Shown piece after piece: positions 44,817 to 55,000 of a stretch of DNA of 64,000 nt. The stretch is taken from the NCBI RefSeq assembly GCF_001267885.1, contig NZ_CP012382.1:2715001-2779000 (forward strand), written 5' to 3'. This DNA is from Streptomyces ambofaciens ATCC 23877 (GTDB taxonomy: Bacteria; Actinomycetota; Actinomycetes; Streptomycetales; Streptomycetaceae). Below the pieces are notes generated by a model that saw only the letters and a program-made list of their open reading frames with translations, was not told where the DNA came from and made no database searches. Each line of letters opens with the position of its first letter. Position 1 is the first letter of the stretch. The translations under genes were made by a program, and so were the position numbers.

Positions 44817-45944
44817 TTACGGATGCAGGATCACCAGGTCGTCCCTGTGTACGACCTCGCGTTCGTACGCCGGTCCGAGTTCGCGCGCCAGTTCCCGGGT
44901 GGAGCGGCCGATCAGCCGGGGCATCTCCTTCGCGTCGAAGTTGACGAGCCCGCGGGCCACCGCGTGCCCCGCGTCGTCGCGCAGCTCGACGGGGTCCCCG
45001 GCGGTGAACTCGCCCTCGACGGCGGCGATCCCGGCCGGCAGCAGCGACTTGCGGCCCTCGACGACCGCGCGCACCGCCCCGTCGTCCAGGACGAGCGCCC
45101 CGCGCGGGGTGGAGGCGTGCTGGAGCCACAGCAGCCGGTCGGCGGAACGCTTGCCGGTGGCGTGGAACCAGGTGCCGGTGTCGCCGCCGACCAGGGCGTC
45201 GGCCGCGTGGACCGCGCTGGTCAGCACCACGGGGATGCCGGCGGCGGCGGCGATGCGGGCCGCCTCGACCTTGGTGACCATGCCGCCGGTGCCGACGCCG
45301 GCCTTGCCCGCGCTGCCGATCTCGACGTCCGCGAGGTCGGCCGGTACGCGCACCTCGGCGATCCGCGAGGTGCCCGGCCTGCTCGGGTCGCCGTCGTACA
45401 CGCCGTCCACGTCGGACAGCAGCACCAGCAGGTCGGCGCGGACCAGGTGGGCGACGAGGGCGGCGAGCCGGTCGTTGTCGCCGAAGCGGATCTCGTCGGT
45501 GGCGACGGTGTCGTTCTCGTTGACGATGGGGAAGGCGCCCATCGCCAGCAGCTTGTCGAGGGTGCGGGAGGCGTTGCGGTGGTGGGCGCGGCGGCTCATG
45601 TCGTCGCTGGTCAGCAGCACCTGGCCGACGCGCACCCCGTAGCGGGCGAAGGAGGCGGTGTAACGGGCGACCAGCAGACCCTGGCCGACGCTGGCGGCGG
45701 CCTGCTGACGGGCCAGGTCGCGGGGGCGGCGGCGCAGGCCCAGCGGGGCGAGACCGGCGGCGATGGCGCCCGACGAGACCAGGACGATCTCCCTGTCCCC
45801 TCCCCCGCGCACCTTGGCGAGGACGTCGACGAGGGCGTCGACCCGGTCGGCGTCCAGGCCGCCCGCCGCGGTGGTCAGAGAGGAGGAACCGACCTTGACG
45901 ACGATCCTGCGGGCCTCGCCCACGGCCTGCCTTGCCCCAGCCAC
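44817..45944 (-). CDS. proB: glutamate 5-kinase
   Basis: This 375-residue ProB phosphorylates glutamate for proline synthesis. The amino-acid kinase domain has RRIVVKVGSSSLTTAAGGLD, EIVLVSSGAIAAGLAPLGLR, QAAASVGQGLLVARYTASFA, PIVNENDTVATDEIRFGDND and VGTGGMVTKVEAARIAAAAG, followed by a C-terminal PUA domain (GALVLDDGAVRAVVEGRKSL, VARGLVNFDAKEMPRLIGRS). GTG 45944 fits the family length; GTG 45974 would add ten residues. obg lies about 11 kb away rather than adjacent, with the polymer cluster in between. Confidence 0.95.
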   Translation of the reverse strand: MAGARQAVGEARRIVVKVGSSSLTTAAGGLDADRVDALVDVLAKVRGGGDREIVLVSSGAIAAGLAPLGLRRRPRDLARQQAAASVGQGLLVARYTASFARYGVRVGQVLLTSDDMSRRAHHRNASRTLDKLLAMGAFPIVNENDTVATDEIRFGDNDRLAALVAHLVRADLLVLLSDVDGVYDGDPSRPGTSRIAEVRVPADLADVEIGSAGKAGVGTGGMVTKVEAARIAAAAGIPVVLTSAVHAADALVGGDTGTWFHATGKRSADRLLWLQHASTPRGALVLDDGAVRAVVEGRKSLLPAGIAAVEGEFTAGDPVELRDDAGHAVARGLVNFDAKEMPRLIGRSTRELARELGPAYEREVVHRDDLVILHP

Positions 45945-46209
45945 TGTCGCCGTCCGCCCTTCCCCGTTCGACACGCGCCGGTCCCGGCGCTCGCCAGGCA
46001 ATCTACGCGAAGGGGGCCGCGTCCCGCCGCGTGGTCCAGGCTGCGGACGGCGGGCGCGCGACGCGTCGTGAGGAGGGTCCGGCCGTCCCGGGCGCGGCGC
46101 CGGGTAGGGCCGACGCAACACGCGCGTGTCGTCGGGAGGTCGCCGCGCGTTAACCCGTACGTCCGAAACCGTACGTCGACGCGCGACGAGCAAGCCTGGA
46201 GCGACCGCA

Positions 46210-48327
46210 GTGCCCCTATCCCTGCCCCGCCGCAGCCTTCCCCGCCTCGGCCTTCGCGGTCTCGCTCCGCACCACCGGCGGACCCTGGTGAAGCTGCTCG
46301 TCCTGGGCGTGCTGGCGACCGCCTTCGCCGCGCAGGCCGTGGGCGCGCTGCTCCCGCACGTGCCGCTGCTGCTCGCCGCGACCGCCGGCTCGCTGGCCGC
46401 CGAGGGCGTGCTGTACCGGTGGCAGCGGGGCATGGTGTCCCTGTTCGCCAAGTCGCACGCGGACGTCACGGTGCGGCACGTGCTGCGGGACCTGCTGCTC
46501 GTGGTGGGGCTGCTGCGGCTCGGCGAGCAGCACCGGGAGACGGTGTACGCGCCGCTGGTCGCCGGGCTGCTCGCCTTCTACGGGCTGCACTGGGCGATCC
46601 AGGCGGTGTCGGTCCTGGTCCGGCGTACCCGCACGCCGCCGGTGGTGACGCGGAACATCGACACCCGCGCGCTGCGCCTGACCCCGGCTCCCCCGCTGCT
46701 GCTGCGCCGCCCCGGGCCCCGCCTGGCGGCCTTCGGACTGCCGGCGACGGCCGGGCTGCTGGCCACGACGGCCACCGACGCCCCGGTGTACGGCGCGGCC
46801 GGTCTCGCGCTGTCCCTCACGGTGGCGCTGGCGGGCCTGGGCGCGCTGCTGCTCCGGTTGCTGCCGGGGCGTCGGCCGGCGGGCGAGCAGGAGGTGCTCG
46901 ACTGGTTCGAGGCGTGGCTCGCGGAGTACCGGCCCACCGTCGGCCTGTACTTCTCGGGCGGGGCCTCCTCCGCGTACCAGGCGAACATGTGGCTGGAGCC
47001 GCTGGCCCGGCTGGACGGGCGGCCGCTGATCGTGCTGCGGGAACGGCACATGGTGCAGCGGATCGCGGCGACCGACATCCCGGTCGTGTGCCTGCCCAGG
47101 GTGTCCACGCTCATGCGTCTGGAGCACTCCACGCTCCGGGTCCTCCTGCACCCCTCCAACTCCGGGAAGACCTCGCAGGTCCTGCGCATCCCCACGATCA
47201 AGCACGCCTTCGTCAACCACGGGGAGAGCGACAAGCTGTCCTCGTGCAACCCGTACGCGAAGGCGTACGACGAGGTGTGGGTGGCCGGCCCGGCGGCGCG
47301 CGAGCGGTACGCGCTGGCGGAGGTCGGTGTGGAGGACAAGGACGTGGTGGAGATCGGCCGCCCGCAGCTGGACGCCGTCGCGCCGTACGCGGGGCCGCCC
47401 GCGCCCGGCGCGTACACGACGGTCCTGTACGCGCCGACCTGGGAGGGCTGGGACGGCAACCCCGGCAACACGTCGGTGGTGGAGGCCGGTGAGCCCCTCG
47501 TACGGGCGCTGCTCGCGGACCCGGGGGTACGGCTGCTGTACAAGCCGCATCCGCTGACGGGGTCGGTCGATCCGCGGGCCCGGGCCGCCGATCTGCGCAT
47601 CCGGGAGCTGGTACGGGCGGCCAACCGGGAGCGGGGCGGGCCCCGGCCGGACGCGTCGGCGGCGGCCGAGCTGACCCGGCGGACGGCGGAGCTGGACGGG
47701 CTCGTCGCGGCCGGCTTCCGGTCGGCCGCCGACCAGGCGGAGCGGATGCTGCGCCGGCCGGCGCCGGAACCGGGGCGCGCGGGGGCGGTGGCGCGGGCGA
47801 CGGCCGCCTGGGAGGAGGCCTACTGGGCGTCGCTGCCGGCGTGGGAGCACCAGGTCGTCACGGACGCCCGGCCGCCGCTGTACGCCTGCTTCAACCAGGC
47901 CGATCTGCTGGTCAGCGACGTGTCCAGCGTGATCAGCGACTTCCTCGCGAGCGGCAAGCCGTACGCCGTGGCCAACACCAGCGGGCTGGCCGAGGACGTG
48001 TTCCGCAAGTCGCTCCCGACGGTGGCGGCGGCGACCGTGCTGGCCCCGGACGCGTCCGGGGTGCCCGCGCTGCTGGACGCGGTCCGGCATCCGGAGCTGG
48101 ACGAACTGGCCGAAGCCCGCGTCGCGTTGGCGCTGAGGCTGCTGGGGCCGGCCGAACCGCCGTCCCAGGAGCGCTTCGCCGGGGCCGTACGGGCGTTGTG
48201 CGCGACGGCCGGGGAGCACCGGGCGCGGAGGGCGGAGCGGACGACCGCGGAGCTCCCGCTCCCCGCCCCACGGCGGCACGCCGGACCCCTCTCCGCCGCC
48301 GCGCCGGAGCGGCGGAGCCGCCCCTGA
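46210..48327 (+). CDS. membrane CDP-glycerol glycerophosphotransferase-like (TagB/TagF-type) protein
   Basis: This 705-residue protein starts at GTG 46210 behind GGAG. The N-terminal 230 residues contain several hydrophobic segments (TLVKLLVLGVLATAFAAQAV, YAPLVAGLLAFYGLHWAIQA, AALS-rich helices near 210), so it is a polytopic protein. The rest is a glycerophosphotransferase fold with KHAFVNHGESDKLSSCNPYA, LYAPTWEGWDG, LLYKPHPLTG and ADLLVSDVSSVISDFLASGK, in the order found in TagB/TagF enzymes that polymerise teichoic-acid-like chains. The donor is assumed to be CDP-glycerol or a related CDP-alditol. It converges on galE. Confidence 0.82.
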   Translation: MPLSLPRRSLPRLGLRGLAPHHRRTLVKLLVLGVLATAFAAQAVGALLPHVPLLLAATAGSLAAEGVLYRWQRGMVSLFAKSHADVTVRHVLRDLLLVVGLLRLGEQHRETVYAPLVAGLLAFYGLHWAIQAVSVLVRRTRTPPVVTRNIDTRALRLTPAPPLLLRRPGPRLAAFGLPATAGLLATTATDAPVYGAAGLALSLTVALAGLGALLLRLLPGRRPAGEQEVLDWFEAWLAEYRPTVGLYFSGGASSAYQANMWLEPLARLDGRPLIVLRERHMVQRIAATDIPVVCLPRVSTLMRLEHSTLRVLLHPSNSGKTSQVLRIPTIKHAFVNHGESDKLSSCNPYAKAYDEVWVAGPAARERYALAEVGVEDKDVVEIGRPQLDAVAPYAGPPAPGAYTTVLYAPTWEGWDGNPGNTSVVEAGEPLVRALLADPGVRLLYKPHPLTGSVDPRARAADLRIRELVRAANRERGGPRPDASAAAELTRRTAELDGLVAAGFRSAADQAERMLRRPAPEPGRAGAVARATAAWEEAYWASLPAWEHQVVTDARPPLYACFNQADLLVSDVSSVISDFLASGKPYAVANTSGLAEDVFRKSLPTVAAATVLAPDASGVPALLDAVRHPELDELAEARVALALRLLGPAEPPSQERFAGAVRALCATAGEHRARRAERTTAELPLPAPRRHAGPLSAAAPERRSRP

Positions 48328-48335
48328 CACCCGCC

Positions 48336-48375
48336 CGGCGGACCGGGGCGCGGACGGACGCGCCCCGGTCCGCCG
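48336..48375. terminator. bidirectional terminator between the TagB/F-like gene and galE
   Basis: A perfect 17-bp stem (CCGGCGGACCGGGGCGCG region paired with its complement) has a 6-base GACGGA loop and lies 8 bases after the plus-strand stop. Being perfect, it can act on both strands. Confidence 0.85.
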
Positions 48376-48528
48376 CGGCCCGGGACCGCACTTTTCGCGT
48401 GGGACACGGTCGGGACGGCCGTCAGCCGGCCGGCCGGCGCCGCTCCGGAGCGGTCGGGCAGTCCCTGACGGCGGCCCAGCGGTCCTTGACCACGGAGGGA
48501 CGGAGCCCGGGGGCAGATCCGGCGGACG

Positions 48529-49500
48529 TCACCCGTGCCGGTGGCACCAGCCCTGCCAGGCCGAGTCGATCATGTCGTCCAGGCCGTGCCGCGCCGACCA
48601 GCCGAGTTCCTCGCGGGCGCGGTCGGCGGAGGCGACGACGCGGGCCGGGTCCCCGGGGCGGCGCTCGGTCACCTGCGGGGCGAGGTCCTGCCGGTCGGCG
48701 ACCTTGAGGATGCGGTCCACCATCTCCCGGACCGAACTGCCTTCACCCCGCCCGATGTTCAGGACGAGCGAGGTCCCCTCCGGGGCGTCCCCGAGGCGCC
48801 GGGCCGCCGCCAGGTGGGCGGAGGCGATGTCCCGTACGTGGATGTAGTCCCGTACGCAGGTGCCGTCGGGCGTGGCGTAGTCGTCGCCGAAGACGCGCGG
48901 GGCCTCCCCCGCCGCCAGGCGCTCGAAGACCATGGGGATCAGGTTGAAGACGCCGGAGTCGGACAGTTCGGGGGCGGCGGCGCCCGCGACGTTGAAGTAG
49001 CGCAGCGACGCCGCGCGCAGGCCGTGGGCCCGGGCGGCGGCGCCGATCAGCCACTCGCCGATCAGTTTGGTCTCGCCGTAGGGGCTCATCGGCAGGCAGG
49101 GGGTGTCCTCCGTGACGAGGTCCACGTCGGGCATGCCGTAGACGGCGGCGGAGGAGGAGAAGACGAGGCGGTCGACGCCGGCCGACGTCATGGCCTCCAG
49201 GAGGGTCTGCAGACCCGTCACGTTCTCCCGGTAGTAGTGGAGCGGCCGCTCCACCGACTCCCCCACCTGCTTCTTGGCCGCGATGTGCACCACACCTGTC
49301 ACAGCATGGTCACGAAAGGCGTCTTCCAGGGCGGCCCCGTCGAGCACGCTGCCGACCACCAGCGGCACCCCGCCCGGCACCCGCTCGGCGCTGCCGGTGG
49401 ACAGGTCGTCGTACACGGCCACGCGTTCACCGCCGTCGACCAGAGCACGCACCACATGCGCGCCGATGTACCCGGCTCCACCCGTGACCAGCCAGCTCAT
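48529..49500 (-). CDS. galE: UDP-glucose 4-epimerase
   Basis: This 323-residue short-chain dehydrogenase-like epimerase has MSWLVTGGAGYIGAHVVRAL (NAD-binding GxxGxxG), FSSSAAVYGMPDVDLVTEDT and the catalytic YxxxK in MSPYGETKLIGEWLIGAA. It also has VLNIGRGEGSSVREMVDRIL and a C-terminal region with DPARVVASADRAREELGWSA. It interconverts UDP-glucose and UDP-galactose and probably supplies sugars to the neighbouring wall-polymer genes. ATG 49500 is chosen because GGGAGG lies seven bases upstream; ATG 49506 is only one base away from it. It diverges from the GT2/TagF genes. Confidence 0.93.
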   Translation of the reverse strand: MSWLVTGGAGYIGAHVVRALVDGGERVAVYDDLSTGSAERVPGGVPLVVGSVLDGAALEDAFRDHAVTGVVHIAAKKQVGESVERPLHYYRENVTGLQTLLEAMTSAGVDRLVFSSSAAVYGMPDVDLVTEDTPCLPMSPYGETKLIGEWLIGAAARAHGLRAASLRYFNVAGAAAPELSDSGVFNLIPMVFERLAAGEAPRVFGDDYATPDGTCVRDYIHVRDIASAHLAAARRLGDAPEGTSLVLNIGRGEGSSVREMVDRILKVADRQDLAPQVTERRPGDPARVVASADRAREELGWSARHGLDDMIDSAWQGWCHRHG

Positions 49501-49841
49501 CCTCATGCCTCCCAGGTCTTCGTCACTGGATGCAGACTCGTCCGTGCGCCCCCGAAAATCGAGTCGGGCACATGGGACGGAAGCCTACGGAAACACGCAA
49601 AGAGGGCGCCGATGCCAAATGTGAGGAAGCTCTCCCTCCCCTTCGAATTACCCCTTTTGGGCAACCCACTGCGGACATTTCGCGCCGTGACGGAACGCAG
49701 GCCATCCAGCTACCGCGCCCGCGGAAACTTCGCATGAATCCTTTACGCTGATGCGGCGACGCGCTCCCGGCCCCAACGGCGCCGGGGTGTGGTCCGACCC
49801 AGCCCGCGGTCCCTGGTCAGTTCTCGGAACAGGTTGTAAGG
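49501..49841. other. intergenic divergent promoter region of galE and the GT2-TagF genes
   Basis: These 341 bases contain no supportable gene. Composition is more AT-rich around 49640-49750 (for example AATTACCCCTTTTGGG). A possible -10 TACGCT at 49744-49749 faces the glycosyltransferase gene, giving a leader of about 90 bases. No obvious operator palindrome is seen. Confidence 0.5.
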
Positions 49842-52073
49842 ATGCCCAAACTCTCTCTCGTCGTCCCCGTGTACAAGGTGCAGGGCTATCTGCCCGAGTG
49901 CCTCGACTCCGTACTCGGACAGGACTGCACGGACTTCGAGATCATCGCGGTCGACGACTGTTCGCCGGACGAGTCTGGAGCCATTCTCGACGAGTACGCG
50001 AAACGCGACTCCCGGATTCATGTGATTCACCTCACGGAAAACGTGGGTCTGGGCCGTGCACGCAACGCCGGGCTGGAAAAGGCCACGGGCGATTACGTGT
50101 TGTTCCTGGACAGTGACGACACGTTGTCCGACGGCGCGTTGTCGGCCATTCGCGACCGGCTCGAGGCCACGGACCATCCCGAGATCCTCGTCTTCGACTA
50201 CGCCCGCACCTACTGGGACGGCAGGGTGCGTCCGAACCTGCGGGCCGACCTCCTCAAGGAGGAGGGCCCGGCCGTCTTCTCCCTCACCGAGCGGCCCCAG
50301 CTGCTCGACCTGCTCCAGATCGTCTGGAACAAGGCCTACCGGCGGGACTTCGTCACCAGGACCGGACTCACCTTCCCGCCCGGGTACTACGAGGACGCCC
50401 CCTGGACGTTCTGCTCGATGATCAGCGCCGAGCGGATCGCCGTGCTGGACCGCGTCTGCGTGCGCTACCGGCAGCGCCGCGAGGGCGGCAACATCCTCAA
50501 GACCGTGAGCCGCAAGCACTTCGACGTCTTCGACCAGTACCGCCGCGTCTTCGACTACCTCGACGCGCACGAGGAACTCGCCCGGTGGCGCGGCCCGTTG
50601 TTCCGCAAGATGGTCGACCACTACCTGACCGTCCTGGAGCGCCCGGGCCGCCTGCCGCAGAACGCGCGGGCGGAGTTCTTCCACCGCGCCGCCGCCGACT
50701 ACCGCGCCCGGGTGCCCAAGGGCTTCACCCGGCCGGGCGGTGGCCGCGGCCACAAGTACGCGATGCTGGAGCGGGACGCGTACACCACCATGGTGAGCGC
50801 GCTCGCGGCGGTGAAGCTCCGTCAGCGGGTCAGGACCCGTACCCGCACGGCGCTCAACCGCTCCAAGCGCAGCGCGATGGGCGCCTTCTACCAGTCGCAG
50901 CTCAGACTGCCGCTGGACGAGAACCTGGTGCTGTTCTCCGCCTACTGGAGCCGCAGCGTCTCCTGCAACCCGGCCGCCATCGACGCCGAACTCGCCCGGC
51001 AGGCCCCGCACATGCGCCGTGTCTGGGCGGTCCGCGCGGAGAACGCGGCCCAGGTGCCCAAGGGCGTGCGGGTCGTCCGCGTGGGCTCGCGCGAGTACTG
51101 GGCGGCGCTCGCCCGCGCCAAGTACCTCGTGAACAACGTGAACTTCGCCGACGCCGTGGTCAAGCGCGAGGGCCAGATCCACGTGCAGACCCACCACGGC
51201 ACCCCGCTGAAGACCATGGGCCTGGACCAGCAGAAGTACCCGGCCTCCACCGACATGAACTTCGAGAAGCTCCTGGAGCGGTGCGACCGCTGGGACTACA
51301 GCGTCAGCTCCAACCGGTTCTCCTCGGTGGTCTGGGAGCGGGTCTACCCCTGCTCGTACACCACGCTGGAGACCGGCTACCCGCGCAACGACGTCCTGGT
51401 GAACGCCTCGTCCGAGGACGTGCGCTCGGCGCGCGCGGCGCTGGGGCTGGCCGACGGCGCCAAGGCCTTCCTGTACATGCCGACGCACCGCGAGTACCAG
51501 CCGGGCTTCACCCCGCCGCTGGACCTGGCCCGGTTCGCCGACGAGCTCGGCCCGGACGTGACCCTGCTGGTGCGCGGTCACTACTTCTACGGCAGCTCCC
51601 CGCACACCGCCGAACTGCGCCGCACCGGCCGGATCGTCGACGTGTCCGGGCACGCCAAGGTGGAGGACCTGTACCTCGCCGCGGACGCCCTGATCACGGA
51701 CTACTCCTCGGCGATGTTCGACTACGCCGTACTGGACCGCCCGGTCATCAGCTACGTCCCCGACTGGGACGTCTACTCGGCCGTGCGCGGCACCTACTTC
51801 GACCTCCTCCAGGAACCGCCCGGCGCGGTGGCCACCTCGCAGGCGGAGCTGCTGCGGCTGCTCGCCTCGGGCGACTACGACAGCCGGGAGACGACCGAGC
51901 GCCGGGACGCCTTCCGCCGGCGTTTCTGCGAATTCGACGACGGACACGCAGCCGAACGCGTCGTACGACGCGTCTTCCTCGGTGACGAAACCCCGCTGCC
52001 CTTCGTCCCGTTCGACGAACGCCCCCACGCCCCGACCCCCGCCCAGGCGCTCGAACTGGTCGAGCGGGCCTGA
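49842..52073 (+). CDS. bifunctional GT2 glycosyltransferase / CDP-glycerol glycerophosphotransferase
   Basis: This 743-residue protein has a GT2 domain at residues of about 1-290 (PKLSLVVPVYKVQGYLPECL, IIAVDDCSPDESGAI, NVGLGRARNAGLEKATGDYV, LFLDSDDT as the metal-binding DxD-type motif). A TagF-like domain follows at about 370-710, with ARAKYLVNNVNFADAVVKRE, HVQTHHGTPLKTMGLD (catalytic His), TGYPRNDVLVN, LYMPTHREYQ, LLVRGHYFYG and ALITDYSSAMFDYAV. Such fusions both add a sugar and transfer glycerol- or ribitol-phosphate units in wall-polymer synthesis. No membrane segment is visible. It is followed after 23 bases by a larger relative with an AAAGGAGATCACC ribosome site, so both are one operon. 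Confidence 0.87.
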   Translation: MPKLSLVVPVYKVQGYLPECLDSVLGQDCTDFEIIAVDDCSPDESGAILDEYAKRDSRIHVIHLTENVGLGRARNAGLEKATGDYVLFLDSDDTLSDGALSAIRDRLEATDHPEILVFDYARTYWDGRVRPNLRADLLKEEGPAVFSLTERPQLLDLLQIVWNKAYRRDFVTRTGLTFPPGYYEDAPWTFCSMISAERIAVLDRVCVRYRQRREGGNILKTVSRKHFDVFDQYRRVFDYLDAHEELARWRGPLFRKMVDHYLTVLERPGRLPQNARAEFFHRAAADYRARVPKGFTRPGGGRGHKYAMLERDAYTTMVSALAAVKLRQRVRTRTRTALNRSKRSAMGAFYQSQLRLPLDENLVLFSAYWSRSVSCNPAAIDAELARQAPHMRRVWAVRAENAAQVPKGVRVVRVGSREYWAALARAKYLVNNVNFADAVVKREGQIHVQTHHGTPLKTMGLDQQKYPASTDMNFEKLLERCDRWDYSVSSNRFSSVVWERVYPCSYTTLETGYPRNDVLVNASSEDVRSARAALGLADGAKAFLYMPTHREYQPGFTPPLDLARFADELGPDVTLLVRGHYFYGSSPHTAELRRTGRIVDVSGHAKVEDLYLAADALITDYSSAMFDYAVLDRPVISYVPDWDVYSAVRGTYFDLLQEPPGAVATSQAELLRLLASGDYDSRETTERRDAFRRRFCEFDDGHAAERVVRRVFLGDETPLPFVPFDERPHAPTPAQALELVERA

Positions 52074-52096
52074 CCCCGAAAGGAGATCACCAAGCC

Positions 52097-55000
52097 ATGG
52101 CCCCTCGGCTCAGTGTCATCGTCCCCATCTACAACGTGGAGCAGTACCTCCCCGCCTGCCTGGACTCGTTGGCGGCACAAACCTTCCGTGACATCGAAGT
52201 CCTGATGGTGGACGACGGTTCACCGGACGACTCGGCCGCCATCGCCGCCGACTACCAGGCCCGCGACCCGCGTTTCAAACTCATCCGCAAGGAGAATGCG
52301 GGACTGGGTGCGGCTCGAAACACAGGGCTGACGCGACTGGCACCCGAGTCGGAATATGTCGCTTTCGTGGACAGCGACGACATGATCCCGCCGAACGCCT
52401 ACCGCATCATGGTGGACAGCCTCGACGAGAGCGGCTCGGATTTCGTCACGGGCAACGTCCAGCACATCAACAGCACCAAGGTCTGGCAGTCACCCATGCA
52501 CCGGATCCTCGCGGGTGGTGCAGTCAAACGGACTCACGTCTCGCGGAACCGGAAGCTGCTGACGGACCGAATAGCCTGTAACAAGGTGTTCCGCCGCTCC
52601 TTCTGGGAGAAGCACCGGCTTGCCTTCCCCGAGGGCGTGCTGTACGAGGACGTCCCGGTGATTCTTCCGGCCCACTTCCTCGCAGAAGCCGTGGACATCA
52701 TCAGCGAGCCCACGTACTACTGGCGACTGCGGGAAGGCGAGGCCGCTCCCTCCATCACTCAGCGCCGGACCGAGCCGAAGGCCGTGAGGGACCGGGCGGC
52801 TGCCGTGGAGTCCGTCAGCCGCTTCTTCGCCTCCCAGCCCGGCGAGGTGAGCGCCGAACTGAAGCGCGCGTACGACCGCACCGCCCTCACCGGCGACCTG
52901 CGCATCTTCCTGAACGTCCTGCCGCAGGGTACCGAGGAGTTCCGCGCCGAGTTCCTGCGCGTAATCAACAAGTACCTGGACCAGGTCGACCCGCAGGTAG
53001 TCATGGACCTGCCCGCAGCCGCCCGCATCAAGTGGCTGCTTGTCCGCAAGCACGCGGTCGACGAGATCGTGGACATGCTCGCGGCCGAACGACGGGGTGA
53101 TCCGGTCGAGATCGACGGGCTGATCCGCAAATACGTCACCTACCCAGTCCTCGAGGCGGCCGCTGCTCATCTCCCGAAGAAGGCCCGCCGAATTGACCCT
53201 GACCTCAGGCTGCAGGCTCCCCTTCAGGACCTCCGCTGGGAGAACGGCAAGCTGCATCTGGCCGGGCATGCCTGGATCAATCAGATCGACCAGTCGAGCA
53301 AGCGCAGTGCAGTCAAGGTCCTCGTGTTGAAGAAGGACGGCTCCCGAAAGCTCACGGTCCTGCCGCTGCGCAACACGCACGTCCCCGAGGCCACTTCGCT
53401 GTCAGGGCAGCGACACACTAACTACGACTGGTCAGGCTGGGAGGTGGACCTCGACCCCGCCAAGCTGCGCAAGGGCTCCCAGTGGGAGGAGGGCACCTGG
53501 CGGGTGGGCATCGGCATCACCACTTCAGGACTCGTGCGCAAGCGCGCCCTTCAGGTGAAGGGACCCAAGCGCCCCAACCACCCGCCGTACCAGTGGCTGG
53601 ACGATGACTTCCGCCTGTTGCCCACTCCCGAGAACGGGGCGTTGCGGCTGACCGTCGAGAGGGTCCGTGCTCTGATCACAGGCCACCGCGCCGTAGGCAC
53701 AGACATTGAGATCGACGGTCAGATACGCGTCCCGCTCAGTGCGGACGAGAACGTCTCGCTTCGTGTCACCAACAGGAAGAGCGGAGAACGGCTGCACTAT
53801 CCTCTCGCCCTCGGCGCGGCCACCGGCTCACACACACCGTTCACCGTGAGAGTCCCCATGCTGGACATCGCGCTGCTGCCCGAGCACCAGGACGTCGTCA
53901 AGGAAGAGAACGCCGCCGGCGGAGCCAATCCCGCGGCGGCCTCGCGCCGCAACTGGAGCACCCAGCTCGTGGCAGTGGCACGCGACGGAAGCGAGCGTCG
54001 TTTCTCGACCGTCGCCCGCGAGGGACTCGCGGACAGCCAGATACGACTGCCCGCGTCACTCGCCGAGGGCGCTGACCGCAATGAGATCGCCCTGATCGCG
54101 GGACACAATGGCTACCTGAAGTTCACCGGCCGTCCCCTGCAGGCGACGATCACCGACGTGAGGTGGGCCGAGGACCGCTACATCGTTCACGGCACCACCG
54201 CCGCCGACATCGACGATGCGGTATTCGTGGTCAAAGCCCGGGATCGGTTCGACGAAAAGACCGTGGCCCTGCACACGTCGCCAGACGGTTCATTCCGCGC
54301 CGAGTTCACCCCGGCGTCCATGTCCGGCCCCAACGGGACCCTGCCCCTCAAGAGCGGACGCTGGAACTTCTTCCTGCGTCCCGCTGACGGTGAAGACATC
54401 CCGTTCGTCATCGACCGGCTTGCGGTGGAGAAGTTCCCCGTGCTCGGCGCCGCCAAAGACCGGGAGTACGAGTTCGAAGCCCGTTGGCACGACTTCCCTC
54501 AGCTGCACTGCCCGTCCGACCTGTCCATCCTGGAGCGCGGCGTCTACCGCCAGGAGCGCTTGCGCAAGGACGTGTACGAAGCCGGCCGGAGCAAGCCGTT
54601 GCGGGACGCGGTGCTTTTCATCAGCTACAACGGCAAGCAGTACTCGGACTCCCCACGTGCCATGCACGAGGAGTTGTTGCGCCGAGGCGCCGACCTTGAG
54701 TACCTGTGGCTCGTCCGGGACGGTCAGGTGGATCTTCCGGACACAGCGCAGAAGGTCCGGTTCTGGAGTACGGAGTGGTACGAGGCCCTGGCCCGTTGCC
54801 GCTACATCGTGACCAACGCCCATTTGCCGCACTGGATGGAGCGTCGTCCCGGCCAGGTGATCGTGCAGACGTGGCACGGCACCATGCTCAAGAAGATCGG
54901 CCTCGACATCGAGGCGCCGAAGTTCGATCCCCAGTACCACGAGCGGCTGATCCAAGAGGCTCGCAACTGGACGATGCTGGTCTCCTCCAACCGCTTCAGC